DNA of 64,000 nt from Streptomyces sp. NBC_00414 (GCF_036038375.1 NZ_CP107935.1:7316001-7380000), one strand, 5' to 3'. Positions 36,280 to 45,578 are shown, counted from the first letter of the stretch. Notes: generated from the sequence alone by a model not told the origin. Translations and numbers: made by a program.

Positions 36280-36950
36280 CGATCCGTGTCCTGCTCGCCG
36301 ACGACCAGGCCCTGCTGCGCAGCGCCTTTCGCGTCCTGGTCGACTCCGAGCCCGACATGGAGGTCGTCGGAGAGGCCTCGGACGGCGCGGAGGCGGTACG
36401 GCTGGCCCGCGAGGAGCGGGCCGACGTCGTCCTGATGGACATCCGCATGCCCGGCACCGACGGGCTGGCCGCGACCCGGCTCATCAGCGCCGACCCCGGC
36501 CTCGCCCAGGTGCGCGTCGTCATGCTGACGACCTTCGAGGTCGACGAGTACGTGGTGCAGTCGCTGCGGGCCGGAGCCTCCGGATTCCTCGGCAAGGGCT
36601 CCGAGCCGGAGGAACTGCTCAACGCCATCCGCGTCGCGGCGGGCGGCGACGCGCTGCTGTCGCCCGTCGCCACCAAGGGACTGATCGCGAAGTTCCTCGC
36701 GCAGGACGACGACGACCGGGACCCCGCCCGCGCCGAACGCCTCGACGCGCTGACGGTCCGCGAGCGCGAAGTCCTCGTCCAGGTCGCCGGCGGGCACTCC
36801 AACGACGAGATCGCCGAGCGCCTGGAAGTCAGCCCGCTCACCGTGAAGACGCACGTCAACCGGGCCATGGCCAAACTGGGAGCCCGCGACAGGGCCCAGC
36901 TCGTGGTGATCGCGTACGAGTCCGGACTGGTACGCCCAAGGGTGGAGTGA
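36276..36950 (+). CDS. NarL-family response regulator
   Basis: A 224-aa regulator. The receiver domain has the acidic pair in LLADDQALLRS, the phospho-acceptor Asp in VLMDIRMPGTDG, Thr in MLTTFE and the Lys in FLGKGSE. The C-terminal LuxR HTH reads LTVREREVLVQVAGGHSNDEIAERL then VSPLTVKTHVNRAM. It overlaps the kinase stop by 4 bp (ATGA), so the two are translationally coupled. Likely targets are the RND transporter 178 bp downstream and/or pspA upstream; no binding site can be named. Confidence 0.94.
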   Translation: MTIRVLLADDQALLRSAFRVLVDSEPDMEVVGEASDGAEAVRLAREERADVVLMDIRMPGTDGLAATRLISADPGLAQVRVVMLTTFEVDEYVVQSLRAGASGFLGKGSEPEELLNAIRVAAGGDALLSPVATKGLIAKFLAQDDDDRDPARAERLDALTVREREVLVQVAGGHSNDEIAERLEVSPLTVKTHVNRAMAKLGARDRAQLVVIAYESGLVRPRVE

Positions 36951-37128
36951 GCTCCACCCGTACGTACTGCGGGCGCGGTATGCGCCGTATAAGGAAACGG
37001 GACCTGGGGGCGAGGGGAGTGGCCCCGCTCATGGCTCAGAGTGATAGACGGACGCTCACATGAGCCCATCGCGCCGCTCCCCACACTCAAGCAACACCCT
37101 CAAGCCACAGAAGAGAGACCCGTCACCC

Positions 37129-40100
37129 ATGTCCTGGCTGTCCCGCTTCAGCCTTGCCCAGCGTGCCCTCATCGGGCTGATGTCGATCATCGCGCTCGCC
37201 TTCGGGGCGATAGCGATCCCGCAACTCAAGCAGCAGCTGCTGCCCACCATCGAACTGCCCATGGTGTCGGTCCTGGCGCCGTACCAGGGCGCGTCCCCCG
37301 ACGTGGTCGAGAAGCAGGTCGTCGAGCCCATCGAGGACAACCTCGAAGCGGTCGACGGGATCTCCGGCGTCACCTCGACGGCCAGCGAGGGCAACGCCCT
37401 GATCATGGCCTCCTTCGACTACGGCAACGACTCGGCGCAGATCGTGGCCGACGTCCAGCAGGCCGTGAACCGGGCCCGCGCCCAGCTCCCGGACGACGTG
37501 GACCCGCAGGTCGTCGCCGGTTCCACCGACGACATCCCGACCGTGGTCCTCGCCGTCACCTCGGCCAAGGACCAGCAGGCACTCTCGGACCAGCTGGACC
37601 GCACGGTCGTCCCCGCGCTCGAGGGCATCGACGGCGTCGGCCAGGTCACGGTCGACGGCGTGCAGGACCTTGAGGTCGCGGTCACGCCCGACGACGCGAA
37701 GCTCGCGAAGGCGGGGCTGACCACCGCCGCGCTCGGCCAGGCGCTCCAGGCGGGCGGCGCGACCGTACCGGCCGGATCCTTCGACGAGGGCGGCAGCAAC
37801 CGCACCGTCCAGGTCGGCGGCGGCTTCACCTCGCTGAAGCAGATCGAGGACCTGATGGTCACCGGTGAGGGCGGCAGGAAGCCCGTACGCCTCGGTGCCG
37901 TCGCCGCCGTCGAGGAGAAGGCCGCCAAGACGGAGTCCATCACCCGCACCGACGGCAAGCCCAGCCTCGCCATCTCCGTCACGATGGACCACGACGGCAG
38001 CGCGGTCGCGGTCTCCGACGACGTCCAGGACAAGCTGCCCGGCCTGCGCAAGGACCTCGGCTCCGGCGCCACGCTGACGGTCGTCAGCGACCAGGGCCCG
38101 GCCGTCTCCAAGTCCATCAAGGGTCTGACCACCGAAGGCGCGCTCGGACTGCTCTTCGCGGTCCTGGTCATCCTGGTCTTCCTGGCGTCGGTCCGCTCGA
38201 CGCTGGTCACCGCGGTCTCCATCCCGATGTCGGTCGTCCTCGCGCTGATCGTGCTCTGGGTGCGCGGCGAATCGCTCAACATCCTCACCCTGGGCGCCCT
38301 GACCATCGCCATCGGCCGGGTCGTCGACGACTCGATCGTCGTCCTGGAGAACATCAAGCGGCACCTCGGCTACGGCGAGGAGCGCCAGGAGGCGATCCTC
38401 AAGGCCGTCCGCGAGGTCGCGGGCGCCGTCACCTCCTCGACGCTCACCACCGTCGCCGTCTTCCTGCCCATCGGTCTGACCGGCGGCATGGTCGGCGAGC
38501 TGTTCGGCTCGTTCTCCCTCACCGTCACGGCGGCCCTGCTGGCCTCGCTGCTCGTCTCGCTGACGGTCGTACCGGTGCTCTCGTACTGGTTCCTGCGCGC
38601 CCCCAAGGACGTGCGCGGGGTCGACCCGGAGGAGGCGCGCCGCAAGGCCGAGGAGAAGGAGGCCCGCAGCCGCCTCCAGCGCTTCTACGTCCCTGTCCTG
38701 CGCTTTGCGACTCGCCGCCGCCTCACCAGCGTGGCGATCGCGGTAGTGGTCCTCCTCGGTACGTTCGGCATGGCGCCCCTGCTGAAGACGAACTTCTTCG
38801 ACCAGGGCGACCAGGAGGTCCTCACCGTCAAGCAGGAGCTGAAGCCCGGCACCAGCCTGGCCGCGACCGACGCCCAGGCGAAGAAGGTCGAGCAGATGCT
38901 CGCCGACGTGAAGGGCGTCGAGGACTACCAGGTCACGATCGGTTCCTCCGGCTTCATGGCCGCGTTCGGCGGGGGCACGGACACCAACCAGGCCTCGTAC
39001 ACCGTCAAGGTCGCCGACTCGGCCTCCTTCGACGACGTCCAGGACCGCATCGAGGAGGGGCTCGGCAAGCTCTCCGGGATCGGTACGACGACGGTCGCCG
39101 CCGGTGACGGGTTCGGCAGCCAGGACCTGAGCGTCGTGGTGAAGGCCGCCGACGGCGACGTACTGCGCGAGGCGGCGGAGAAGGTCCGGGACGAGGTCGC
39201 CAAGCTGGACGACGTCACCGACGTCACCAGCGACCTCGCCCAGTCCGTGCCGCGGATCTCGGTCAAGGCCAACGACAAGGCGGCCGCCGCAGGATTCAAC
39301 GACGCCACGCTCGGCGCGGCCGTGGGCCAGGCGGTGCGCGGCACCACCAGCGGCAAGGCGATCCTCGACGACACCGAGCGGGACGTCGTCATCAAGTCGG
39401 CGAAGCCGGCCGAGACACTGGCCGAGCTGCGGAGCCTGAAGCTCGGCCCGGTGAAGCTCGGTGACATCGCGACCGTGAAGCTGGTCGACGGCCCGGTGTC
39501 GATGACCCGTATCGACGGTCAGCGCGCGGCCACCATCTCGGCGAAGCCGACCGGCGACAACACCGGCGCGGTCAGCAACGAGCTCACCACGAAGCTCGAC
39601 AAGCTGAAGCTGCCGGCCGGTGCCACGGCCTCGATCGGCGGTGTCTCGGAGGACCAGGACGACGCGTTCGCGTCCCTCGGCCTCGCGATGCTCGCGGCGA
39701 TCGCGATCGTGTTCATGCTGCTGGTGGCGACCTTCCGGTCGCTGATCCAGCCGCTGATCCTGCTCGTCTCGATCCCGTTCGCGGCGACGGGCGCGATCGG
39801 TCTGCTGGTCGTCACCGGTACGCCGATGGGTGTGCCGTCGATGATCGGCATGCTGATGCTGATCGGCATCGTCGTGACGAACGCGATCGTGCTGATCGAC
39901 CTGATCAACCAGTACCGCAAGCAGGGGTACGGGGTCGTCGAGGCCGTGATCGAGGGCGGCAGGCACCGTCTTCGCCCGATCCTCATGACGGCCCTGGCGA
40001 CCATCTTCGCCCTGCTGCCGATGGCCCTGGGCATCACCGGCGAGGGCGGCTTCATCGCCCAGCCGCTCGCGGTGGTCGTGATCGGCGGTCTGATCTCGTC

Positions 40101-40227
40101 GACGCTGCTCACGCTGCTGCTCGTGCCGACGCTGTACGCGATGGTGGAGCTCCGCAAGGAGCGCCGCGCGAACAAGAAGGCCGCGAAGCGGACGGCTGCC
40201 GCCGAACCGGAGCCGGCTGGGGTGTAG
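37129..40227 (+). CDS. RND-family efflux transporter permease
   Basis: A 1032-aa inner-membrane proton-driven transporter. It has the duplicated RND layout: TM1, a large extracytoplasmic loop, TM2-6, TM7, a second large loop, and TM8-12. The proton-relay aspartates in TM4 are present (GRVVDDSIVVLENI). The family N-terminal QQLLPTIELPMVSVLAPYQGASP is clear. ATG 37129 (MSWLSRFSLAQRALIG) is preferred to ATG 37060 because it matches the family start. No periplasmic adaptor gene is adjacent, as is usual for Gram-positive RND proteins. It is probably controlled by the preceding two-component system. Antisense ORFs covering this gene are shadows. Confidence 0.93.
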   Translation: MSWLSRFSLAQRALIGLMSIIALAFGAIAIPQLKQQLLPTIELPMVSVLAPYQGASPDVVEKQVVEPIEDNLEAVDGISGVTSTASEGNALIMASFDYGNDSAQIVADVQQAVNRARAQLPDDVDPQVVAGSTDDIPTVVLAVTSAKDQQALSDQLDRTVVPALEGIDGVGQVTVDGVQDLEVAVTPDDAKLAKAGLTTAALGQALQAGGATVPAGSFDEGGSNRTVQVGGGFTSLKQIEDLMVTGEGGRKPVRLGAVAAVEEKAAKTESITRTDGKPSLAISVTMDHDGSAVAVSDDVQDKLPGLRKDLGSGATLTVVSDQGPAVSKSIKGLTTEGALGLLFAVLVILVFLASVRSTLVTAVSIPMSVVLALIVLWVRGESLNILTLGALTIAIGRVVDDSIVVLENIKRHLGYGEERQEAILKAVREVAGAVTSSTLTTVAVFLPIGLTGGMVGELFGSFSLTVTAALLASLLVSLTVVPVLSYWFLRAPKDVRGVDPEEARRKAEEKEARSRLQRFYVPVLRFATRRRLTSVAIAVVVLLGTFGMAPLLKTNFFDQGDQEVLTVKQELKPGTSLAATDAQAKKVEQMLADVKGVEDYQVTIGSSGFMAAFGGGTDTNQASYTVKVADSASFDDVQDRIEEGLGKLSGIGTTTVAAGDGFGSQDLSVVVKAADGDVLREAAEKVRDEVAKLDDVTDVTSDLAQSVPRISVKANDKAAAAGFNDATLGAAVGQAVRGTTSGKAILDDTERDVVIKSAKPAETLAELRSLKLGPVKLGDIATVKLVDGPVSMTRIDGQRAATISAKPTGDNTGAVSNELTTKLDKLKLPAGATASIGGVSEDQDDAFASLGLAMLAAIAIVFMLLVATFRSLIQPLILLVSIPFAATGAIGLLVVTGTPMGVPSMIGMLMLIGIVVTNAIVLIDLINQYRKQGYGVVEAVIEGGRHRLRPILMTALATIFALLPMALGITGEGGFIAQPLAVVVIGGLISSTLLTLLLVPTLYAMVELRKERRANKKAAKRTAAAEPEPAGV

Positions 40228-40256
40228 GTCTCAGGGGCTTCGCCCCCGAACCCCCG

Positions 40257-40306
40257 TTGCGCGGTTCCCCGCGCCCCCAAGATCGGGGGCGCGGGGAACC
40301 GCGCAA
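40257..40306. terminator. perfect 22-bp hairpin made of two inverted family-1 repeats
   Basis: A left arm starting TTGCGCGGTTCCCCGCGCCC and its exact complement are separated by AAGATC, then TCTTTTTT. It lies between the convergent RND gene (stop 40227) and nadA (stop 40318). It is the best example in the window of the dispersed repeat acting as a bidirectional intrinsic terminator. Confidence 0.88.
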
Positions 40307-40317
40307 TCTTTTTTGCT

Positions 40318-41511
40318 CTACGGCAGCGCCAGCATCCGCTCCAGCGCCAGCTTGGCGAACTGCTCGGTCTCGCGGTCCACCTCGATGCGGTTCACGAGGT
40401 TGCCCTCGGCCAGGGACTCCAGCGTCCAGACCAGGTGCGGCAGATCGATCCGGTTCATCGTCGAGCAGAAGCAGACCGTCTTGTCGAGGAAGACGACCTC
40501 CTTGCCCTCGGGGGCGAACCGATTCGCCAGGCGCCGCACGAGGTTCAGCTCCGTGCCGATGGCCCACTTGGAGCCGGCCGGAGCCGCCTCCAGCGCCTTG
40601 ATGATGTACTCCGTGGAGCCCACGTAGTCCGCGGCGCTCACGACCTCGTGCTTGCACTCGGGGTGCACGAGCACGTTCACGCCGGGTATCCGGGCGCGCA
40701 CGTCCTCCACCGACTCCACCGAGAAGCGGCCGTGCACCGAGCAGTGCCCCCGCCACAGGATCATCTTCGCGTTCCGCAGCTGCTCGGCGGTCAGCCCGCC
40801 GTTCGGCTTGTGCGGGTTGTAGAGGACACAGTCGTCGAGCGACATCCCCATGTCCCGCACGGCGGTGTTGCGGCCCAGGTGCTGGTCGGGAAGGAAGAGC
40901 ACCTTCTCGCCCTGCTCGAACGCCCACTCCAGCGCGTTCCTGGCATTGGAGGACGTGCAGATCGTGCCGCCGTGCTTGCCCGTGAACGCCTTGATGTCCG
41001 CGGAGGAGTTCATGTAGGAGACGGGCACGACCTGCTCGGCCACCCCGGCCTCGGTCAGCACGTCCCAGCACTCGGCGACCTGCTCGGCGGTGGCCATGTC
41101 GGCCATCGAGCACCCGGCGGCCAGGTCGGGCAGGACGACCTTCTGGTCGTCGGAGGTCAGGATGTCCGCCGACTCGGCCATGAAGTGCACACCGCAGAAG
41201 ACGATGTACTCGGCCTCGGGACGCGCCGCGGCGTCCCTGGCCAGCTTGAAGGAGTCGCCCGTGACATCCGCGAACTGGATGACCTCGTCGCGCTGGTAGT
41301 GGTGGCCGAGCACGAACACCTTGCTGCCGAGCTTCTCCTTGGCGGCGCGGGCGCGCTCCACCAGGTTCGGGTCGGACGGCGAGGGCAGGTCACCGGGACA
41401 CTCGACGCCGCGCTCGCTCCGCGGGTCGGCCTCCCGGCCGAGAAGCAGCAGGGCGAGGGGCGTCGGCTGTACGTCGAGCTCCTGGGTCTGGGCGGTGGTC
41501 ACGACACGCAC
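40318..41511 (-). CDS. nadA: quinolinate synthase
   Basis: A 397-aa [4Fe-4S] enzyme that condenses iminoaspartate with dihydroxyacetone phosphate in de novo NAD synthesis. The three cluster cysteines are in FCGVHFMAES, HPECKHEVV and KTVCFCSTMNR; VLGHHYQRDEV carries active-site histidines. GTG 41511 is used (MRVVTTAQTQELDV); GTG 41502, with better-spaced AAAGGG, is an alternative. nadB and nadC are not adjacent in the window. It is divergent from the ErpA-type gene across an unusual dyad-rich region, a sensible pairing since NadA needs an Fe-S cluster. Confidence 0.95.
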   Translation of the reverse strand: MRVVTTAQTQELDVQPTPLALLLLGREADPRSERGVECPGDLPSPSDPNLVERARAAKEKLGSKVFVLGHHYQRDEVIQFADVTGDSFKLARDAAARPEAEYIVFCGVHFMAESADILTSDDQKVVLPDLAAGCSMADMATAEQVAECWDVLTEAGVAEQVVPVSYMNSSADIKAFTGKHGGTICTSSNARNALEWAFEQGEKVLFLPDQHLGRNTAVRDMGMSLDDCVLYNPHKPNGGLTAEQLRNAKMILWRGHCSVHGRFSVESVEDVRARIPGVNVLVHPECKHEVVSAADYVGSTEYIIKALEAAPAGSKWAIGTELNLVRRLANRFAPEGKEVVFLDKTVCFCSTMNRIDLPHLVWTLESLAEGNLVNRIEVDRETEQFAKLALERMLALP

Positions 41512-41582
41512 CCTTTCTGTTCTGCGGCTCGCCGGACCGTCCGACTGGAGCGATCAAGCAGGACACGCCTTTTCGTCGAAAT

Positions 41583-41647
41583 GACGCTATCTATCATAAC
41601 CGCTTCACGTCACGTTGACGATGCCCATAGCGTCTATGTGACGTGAA
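41583..41647. promoter_or_regulatory. interleaved dyads in the nadA/erpA divergent control region
   Basis: Two inverted repeats are interleaved. GACGCTAT (41583-41590) pairs with ATAGCGTC (41627-41634), and TTCACGTCAC (41604-41613) pairs with GTGACGTGAA (41638-41647). A third small dyad, CGTCA-CGT-TGACG, lies at 41608-41620. On the minus strand TATGAT, complementary to ATCATA at about 41593-41598, could be a -10 for nadA. The rest of the 316-bp spacer is gene-free. Confidence 0.6.
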
Positions 41648-41827
41648 TCCCGTGGAGGCCGGTGCGGCCCCTCCCGCGGGGTTTTCCACAGGCTGTTTTC
41701 CGCTTCCCGCCCGGTGTGCGAGCATGAAGAGAGAGCCAAAGACACTCGCTCGGCCCGGAATGAATCCGCGGCCCCGCCGGTTGCAACCGTCGGCAAGCAG
41801 TCTCCGTACAACCCGGGAGAGAAGCAG

Positions 41828-42184
41828 ATGTCCGTATCGGACGAGACCACCACCGTGAGCGACGGCATCCTCCTGTCGGACGCCGCCGCGGCCAAGGTCA
41901 AGGGCCTGCTGGAGCAGGAGGGCCGCGAGGACCTGGCGCTGCGCGTAGCCGTCCAGCCCGGCGGCTGCTCCGGCCTGCGGTACCAGCTCTTCTTCGACGA
42001 GCGCTCCCTCGACGGAGACGTCGTCAAGGACTTCGGTGGTGTGAAGGTCGTCACCGACCGCATGAGCGCTCCGTACCTGGGAGGCGCTTCCATCGACTTC
42101 GTCGACACCATCGAGAAGCAGGGCTTCACGATCGACAACCCGAACGCGACGGGCTCCTGCGCCTGCGGCGACTCGTTCAGCTAG
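41828..42184 (+). CDS. erpA: iron-sulfur cluster insertion protein, HesB/IscA/ErpA family
   Basis: A 118-aa A-type Fe-S carrier. The three cluster-binding cysteines are present: GGCSGLRYQL in the middle and GSCACGDSFS at the C-terminus. It accepts clusters from the SUF machinery and passes them to apo-enzymes such as NadA or LipA, both encoded in this window. ATG 41828 has GGGAGA upstream. The gene is followed by two hairpins, so it is probably transcribed alone. Confidence 0.93.
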   Translation: MSVSDETTTVSDGILLSDAAAAKVKGLLEQEGREDLALRVAVQPGGCSGLRYQLFFDERSLDGDVVKDFGGVKVVTDRMSAPYLGGASIDFVDTIEKQGFTIDNPNATGSCACGDSFS

Positions 42185-42192
42185 TCCGGCCC

Positions 42193-42264
42193 GCCGCTCA
42201 GCCGGTTCTGAGCGGCACCGCGACGCGGGAAGGCGGTGCCCCCTCCAACGGGGCGCCGCCTTCC
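42193..42264. terminator. double hairpin after erpA
   Basis: The first stem, GCCGCTCAG / CTGAGCGGC (42193-42216), has loop CCGGTT and begins 9 bp after the erpA stop. The second stem, GGAAGGCGG / CCGCCTTCC (42228-42264), has an inner GCCCC/GGGGC extension. The opposing gene ends at 42335, so this probably works for both strands. Confidence 0.75.
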
Positions 42265-42334
42265 GCGTTCCAGGGCCGACCGACCGGCCACGGTGTGCCG
42301 CCGGCCATGGTGTGCGCCGGTGTGCTGCCCGCCG

Positions 42335-43924
42335 TCATCCGCCGGTCGGGTCGGGCAGGTCCTTCTCCGGAGGCACGGCCTTGCCGTCCGAGCCGACCAC
42401 CTCGCGGTCCCCGAGCGGCTTGTCGAGGTCGATCTTCTCGTGGAAGACCTTGGCGATCATGATGCAGACCTTGTTCGGGTCCGGCTTGTCGGTCACCCGG
42501 ACCTCCACCGTGCCGCCGCTCTCGTCCGCCGAGGCCGAGTAGTCGCTGCACACGCCGCCGGTGAAGCGCACGGTCAGCTCCTTGCCGTCCGCGCTGTACC
42601 CCTCGACCCGCACGTCCCGGGTCGTGGGCGCCGTACGCGTCCCGCCGCCGGGCTCGCTCGTCCGGGGGCTCGGCGGGGACGTCGGGCTGCCGCTCGGACC
42701 GGCGTCCGTCGGCCGCGGAGCGGTCAGGTACTTCGGGTCGACCGCGGGATGGGTGACCGTGAAGCTGTCGTCGGTCCCCGAGGGCCGTACCTCGAAGAGC
42801 CAGGACGGCACCAGCGCCTGCCGGCCGTCCACGTAGTGCGCGGCGAGACCGAACACCGCGTCCTCGACGAGGACCGGATCGGACTTCGGCGCCGTGCTCG
42901 ACGCTCCGTTCGATGCCTCACAGGGCGTCTCGTTCTTGTCCTTCAGCGGTACGGGGCTCGCGCAGCCGCCGATGCCCACGCGCCCGTCGCCCGTCCCGGA
43001 CCCGTTCAGCAGACCGAGCGTCCTCTCGGCGCTGATGACGGGGTACGTGTCCGTCTTCGCCGGGGCCTTCAACTGGCCGCTGCCGCCCACCACCTCGCCG
43101 TCCGGGCCGATGTGGACGCCGGTCGTCCAGCCGTAGGTCGGCAGGCCGCCCACCTTCGGCTCCGCGTTCACCACGCGCACGGAGTCCATCAGCTGGCCGG
43201 CGTCGAGCTTCGCGTCGTCCTGGCCGACCGCCTTGAGGACCGGCGCCGCGGCCTTCTTCGCGGCGGCCACGCTCACCGGGTCCACGTCCGCGCCCCTGGC
43301 GCTCTCGGACCCGGCCGAACTCCCGGTCCCGCTGCCGCCCGCGCTCCTGTTCGAGCACGTGGTGGTGCCCTTGCAGTTGTCGGTCCCGGGCGCGAAACGG
43401 CTGAACGTCCAGATGCCGGGCGCTTGCCTGCTCACCCGCAGACCGGCCCCGAAACCGTCCTTCGTGGCGCCGACCTTCCAGGCGTCGCCGTCGGCCTTCG
43501 GGGTGCCCTCCACCCCCAGCGCCTGGGCGAGCTCGGCCACCTCGGCCGCCGTGACCTTGCCCTTCGACCGGTACACGGCCGCGGAGGAGGGGCCGTCCGG
43601 CAGCTCGCCCTCGGCGCGGTAGGTCACACCGTTCGGGTCGGGCTCACCGGGTGCGATGCCGCCCGTGCCCGCGGTACCGCTCGCATCTCTCTTTGGGTAG
43701 CCGTCGAGGGCGAGGAGCGGCGGGGTCCCGTCGCCGCGCGGTGTACCGGAGCTGTCCTTGCCTCCGGAGCCGCCGGACGCGGTGGCGGCGAAGTACGCCC
43801 CGCCGCCGCCGACGAGGAGCACCGAGGCCGCCACCGAGGCGACGGCCACCGGCGAACGCCGTCGGCGCGGCTGATCCTCGTCGGCGGCTCCGGCCGCTTC
43901 GTTGTCGGGTCGCTCGGTGTCCAC
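42335..43924 (-). CDS. membrane-anchored hypothetical protein
   Basis: A 529-aa protein: a short acidic cytoplasmic N-terminus, basic RRRRSPVA, one transmembrane segment (ASVAASVLLVGGGGAYFAATA, about residues 30-50), then a large Thr/Ser/Gly/Pro-rich extracytoplasmic part without a domain I recognise. Two cysteine pairs outside the membrane (DNCKGTTTCSNRS; GGCASPVPL) may be disulfides. The GTG start at 43924 is supported by AAGGAG 7-8 nt upstream and the in-frame residues before it look random. The overall form suggests an anti-sigma-like or cell-wall protein, but no such motif is visible. Confidence 0.8.
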   Translation of the reverse strand: MDTERPDNEAAGAADEDQPRRRRSPVAVASVAASVLLVGGGGAYFAATASGGSGGKDSSGTPRGDGTPPLLALDGYPKRDASGTAGTGGIAPGEPDPNGVTYRAEGELPDGPSSAAVYRSKGKVTAAEVAELAQALGVEGTPKADGDAWKVGATKDGFGAGLRVSRQAPGIWTFSRFAPGTDNCKGTTTCSNRSAGGSGTGSSAGSESARGADVDPVSVAAAKKAAAPVLKAVGQDDAKLDAGQLMDSVRVVNAEPKVGGLPTYGWTTGVHIGPDGEVVGGSGQLKAPAKTDTYPVISAERTLGLLNGSGTGDGRVGIGGCASPVPLKDKNETPCEASNGASSTAPKSDPVLVEDAVFGLAAHYVDGRQALVPSWLFEVRPSGTDDSFTVTHPAVDPKYLTAPRPTDAGPSGSPTSPPSPRTSEPGGGTRTAPTTRDVRVEGYSADGKELTVRFTGGVCSDYSASADESGGTVEVRVTDKPDPNKVCIMIAKVFHEKIDLDKPLGDREVVGSDGKAVPPEKDLPDPTGG

Positions 43925-44125
43925 CGCATTGCTCCTTCTGCCACGCCGTCGTCCCACGGGACCCACCCCTGACCGGATCGGGCCGGGTCAGGGCAGAGCA
44001 GGTCGTATCCTGCCTCCCCTTTACGGGGGACAGCGATGGGACGCGGCGGGGGAGCGTGCGGTTCCCTTCCAGGGGGAGCGGGTTCGAAACCGGAGGCCTC
44101 GCCGGGCCTGAGCCCTGGGGGGTGA

Positions 44126-44353
44126 TCAGTTCCCGTAGTCGGACATGCCGTCCAGCAGGCGGGCGGAGGCCGGCGGCACGGTCACGCCGTGGATGAGTGC
44201 AGGGGACACCGGACGGGCAGTGATCCGGGCGGGGGCCTCCCAGTGCGGGACCATGCGCGCGCAGTCGCCCCGCAGCTCGGCGAGACCGCCCTCGACGCCT
44301 TCGAGTGCTTCGAGGCCGAGCGGAGCGTCGCCATGGATCTTGAGGTTCGTCAT
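44126..44353 (-). CDS. small conserved hypothetical protein (75 aa)
   Basis: A 75-aa soluble protein, MTNLKIHGDAPLGLEALEG then VEGGLAELRGDCARMVPHWE. ATG 44353 is preferred over a longer frame from 44506, which overlaps the divergent kinase leader. No Shine-Dalgarno sequence; TACGGT lies 6 nt upstream (44365-44360), suggesting a leaderless mRNA. No domain recognised. It is divergent from the PfkB kinase, 183 bp away. Confidence 0.75.
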   Translation of the reverse strand: MTNLKIHGDAPLGLEALEGVEGGLAELRGDCARMVPHWEAPARITARPVSPALIHGVTVPPASARLLDGMSDYGN

Positions 44354-44536
44354 AACGGAACCGTATGCACCGGAAGCCGGATGAAAAAGCCCTACTATCG
44401 GGTAGTTTTGCCTGCTTCGCAGTTGAGGACTCCAGTGCACTCCCACGGCAACTCCAGTGGGACCCCACTGTCGGCCGTACGCCGACCCGGTAGCGTGAAC
44501 TGTCAATCCCCCTCCTCGCAGGAGTGTGTCCTAGTC

Positions 44537-45511
44537 GTGCGTATCGCTGTCTCGGGCTCCATCGCCACCGACCACCTCATGACCTTCCCCGGCCGCTTCG
44601 CCGACCAGCTGGTCGCGGATCAGCTGCACACGGTCTCCCTTTCCTTCCTGGTCGACAATCTGGACGTACGCCGGGGCGGCGTGGGCGCGAACATCGCCTT
44701 CGGCATGGGCCAGCTGGGCTCCTCGCCGATCCTGGTCGGGGCCGCGGGCTCCGACTTCGACGAGTACCGGGCCTGGCTGGACCGGCACGGCGTCGACACC
44801 GAGTCCGTCCGGATCTCCGAGGTGCTGCACACCGCGCGCTTCGTCTGCACCACGGACGCCGACCACAACCAGATCGGCTCCTTCTACACCGGTGCCATGA
44901 GCGAGGCCCGCCTCATCGAGCTCAAGAAGGTCGCCGACCGGGTGGGCGGACTCGACCTCGTCCTGATCGGCGCGGACGACCCCGAGGGGATGCTCCGGCA
45001 CACCGAGGAGTGCCGGACGCGCTCGATCCCCTTCGCCGCGGACTTCTCCCAGCAGATCGCCCGGATGAACGGCGACGAGATCCGCCTGCTCCTCGACGGG
45101 GCGACGTACCTCTTCTCCAACGAGTACGAGAAGGGGCTCATCGAGTCCAAGACCGGCTGGAGCGACGCCGAGATCCTCTCCAGGGTCGGCCACCGGGTGA
45201 CGACGCTCGGGGCGCGCGGTGTGCGTATCGAGAGCGTCGGCGGAGACACGATCGAGGTCGGTGTTCCGGAGGAGACGGCGAAGGTCGACCCGACGGGAGT
45301 CGGCGACGCCTTCCGGGCGGGCTTCCTGTCGGGGCTGGCGTGGGGGGTCTCGCACGAGCGGGCCGCGCAGGTCGGGTGCATGCTCGCCACGCTGGTCATC
45401 GAGACCAAGGGCACGCAGGAGTACCAGTTGCGGCGGTCGCATTTCCTTGACCGGTTCACCAAGGCGTACGGGCATGACGCGGCGACGGAGGTTCAGGGGC
45501 ACCTGGCTTAG
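44537..45511 (+). CDS. PfkB-family carbohydrate/adenosine kinase
   Basis: A 324-aa ribokinase-fold kinase. The substrate-binding GGVGANIAFGMGQLG motif near the N-terminus and the anion-hole/catalytic signature DPTGVGDAFRAGFLSG near residue 255 are both intact. Length and genomic position match mycobacterial AdoK (Rv2202c), an adenosine kinase, so adenosine salvage is the best guess; the substrate cannot be fixed from sequence. GTG 44537 has GGAG 12 nt upstream. A hairpin made of family-1 repeats follows the gene. Confidence 0.87.
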   Translation: MRIAVSGSIATDHLMTFPGRFADQLVADQLHTVSLSFLVDNLDVRRGGVGANIAFGMGQLGSSPILVGAAGSDFDEYRAWLDRHGVDTESVRISEVLHTARFVCTTDADHNQIGSFYTGAMSEARLIELKKVADRVGGLDLVLIGADDPEGMLRHTEECRTRSIPFAADFSQQIARMNGDEIRLLLDGATYLFSNEYEKGLIESKTGWSDAEILSRVGHRVTTLGARGVRIESVGGDTIEVGVPEETAKVDPTGVGDAFRAGFLSGLAWGVSHERAAQVGCMLATLVIETKGTQEYQLRRSHFLDRFTKAYGHDAATEVQGHLA

Positions 45512-45578
45512 GGCCGCTGCCCTCGGCGGGGTACCTGGGGTCGACTCGTCGGCCGCGGGCCCGGTGGGGGCGGGCCGC

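Noticed and set aside
37123-39966. 947-codon open frame antisense to the RND transporter
   Set aside because: The plus strand is an unmistakable RND protein with intact motifs; the antisense product is rich in Arg/Asp/His with no domain, a usual third-position GC artefact.
44081-44092. GGTTCGAAACC, resembling a tRNA T-arm
   Set aside because: No acceptor stem, D-arm or anticodon arm could be placed around it.
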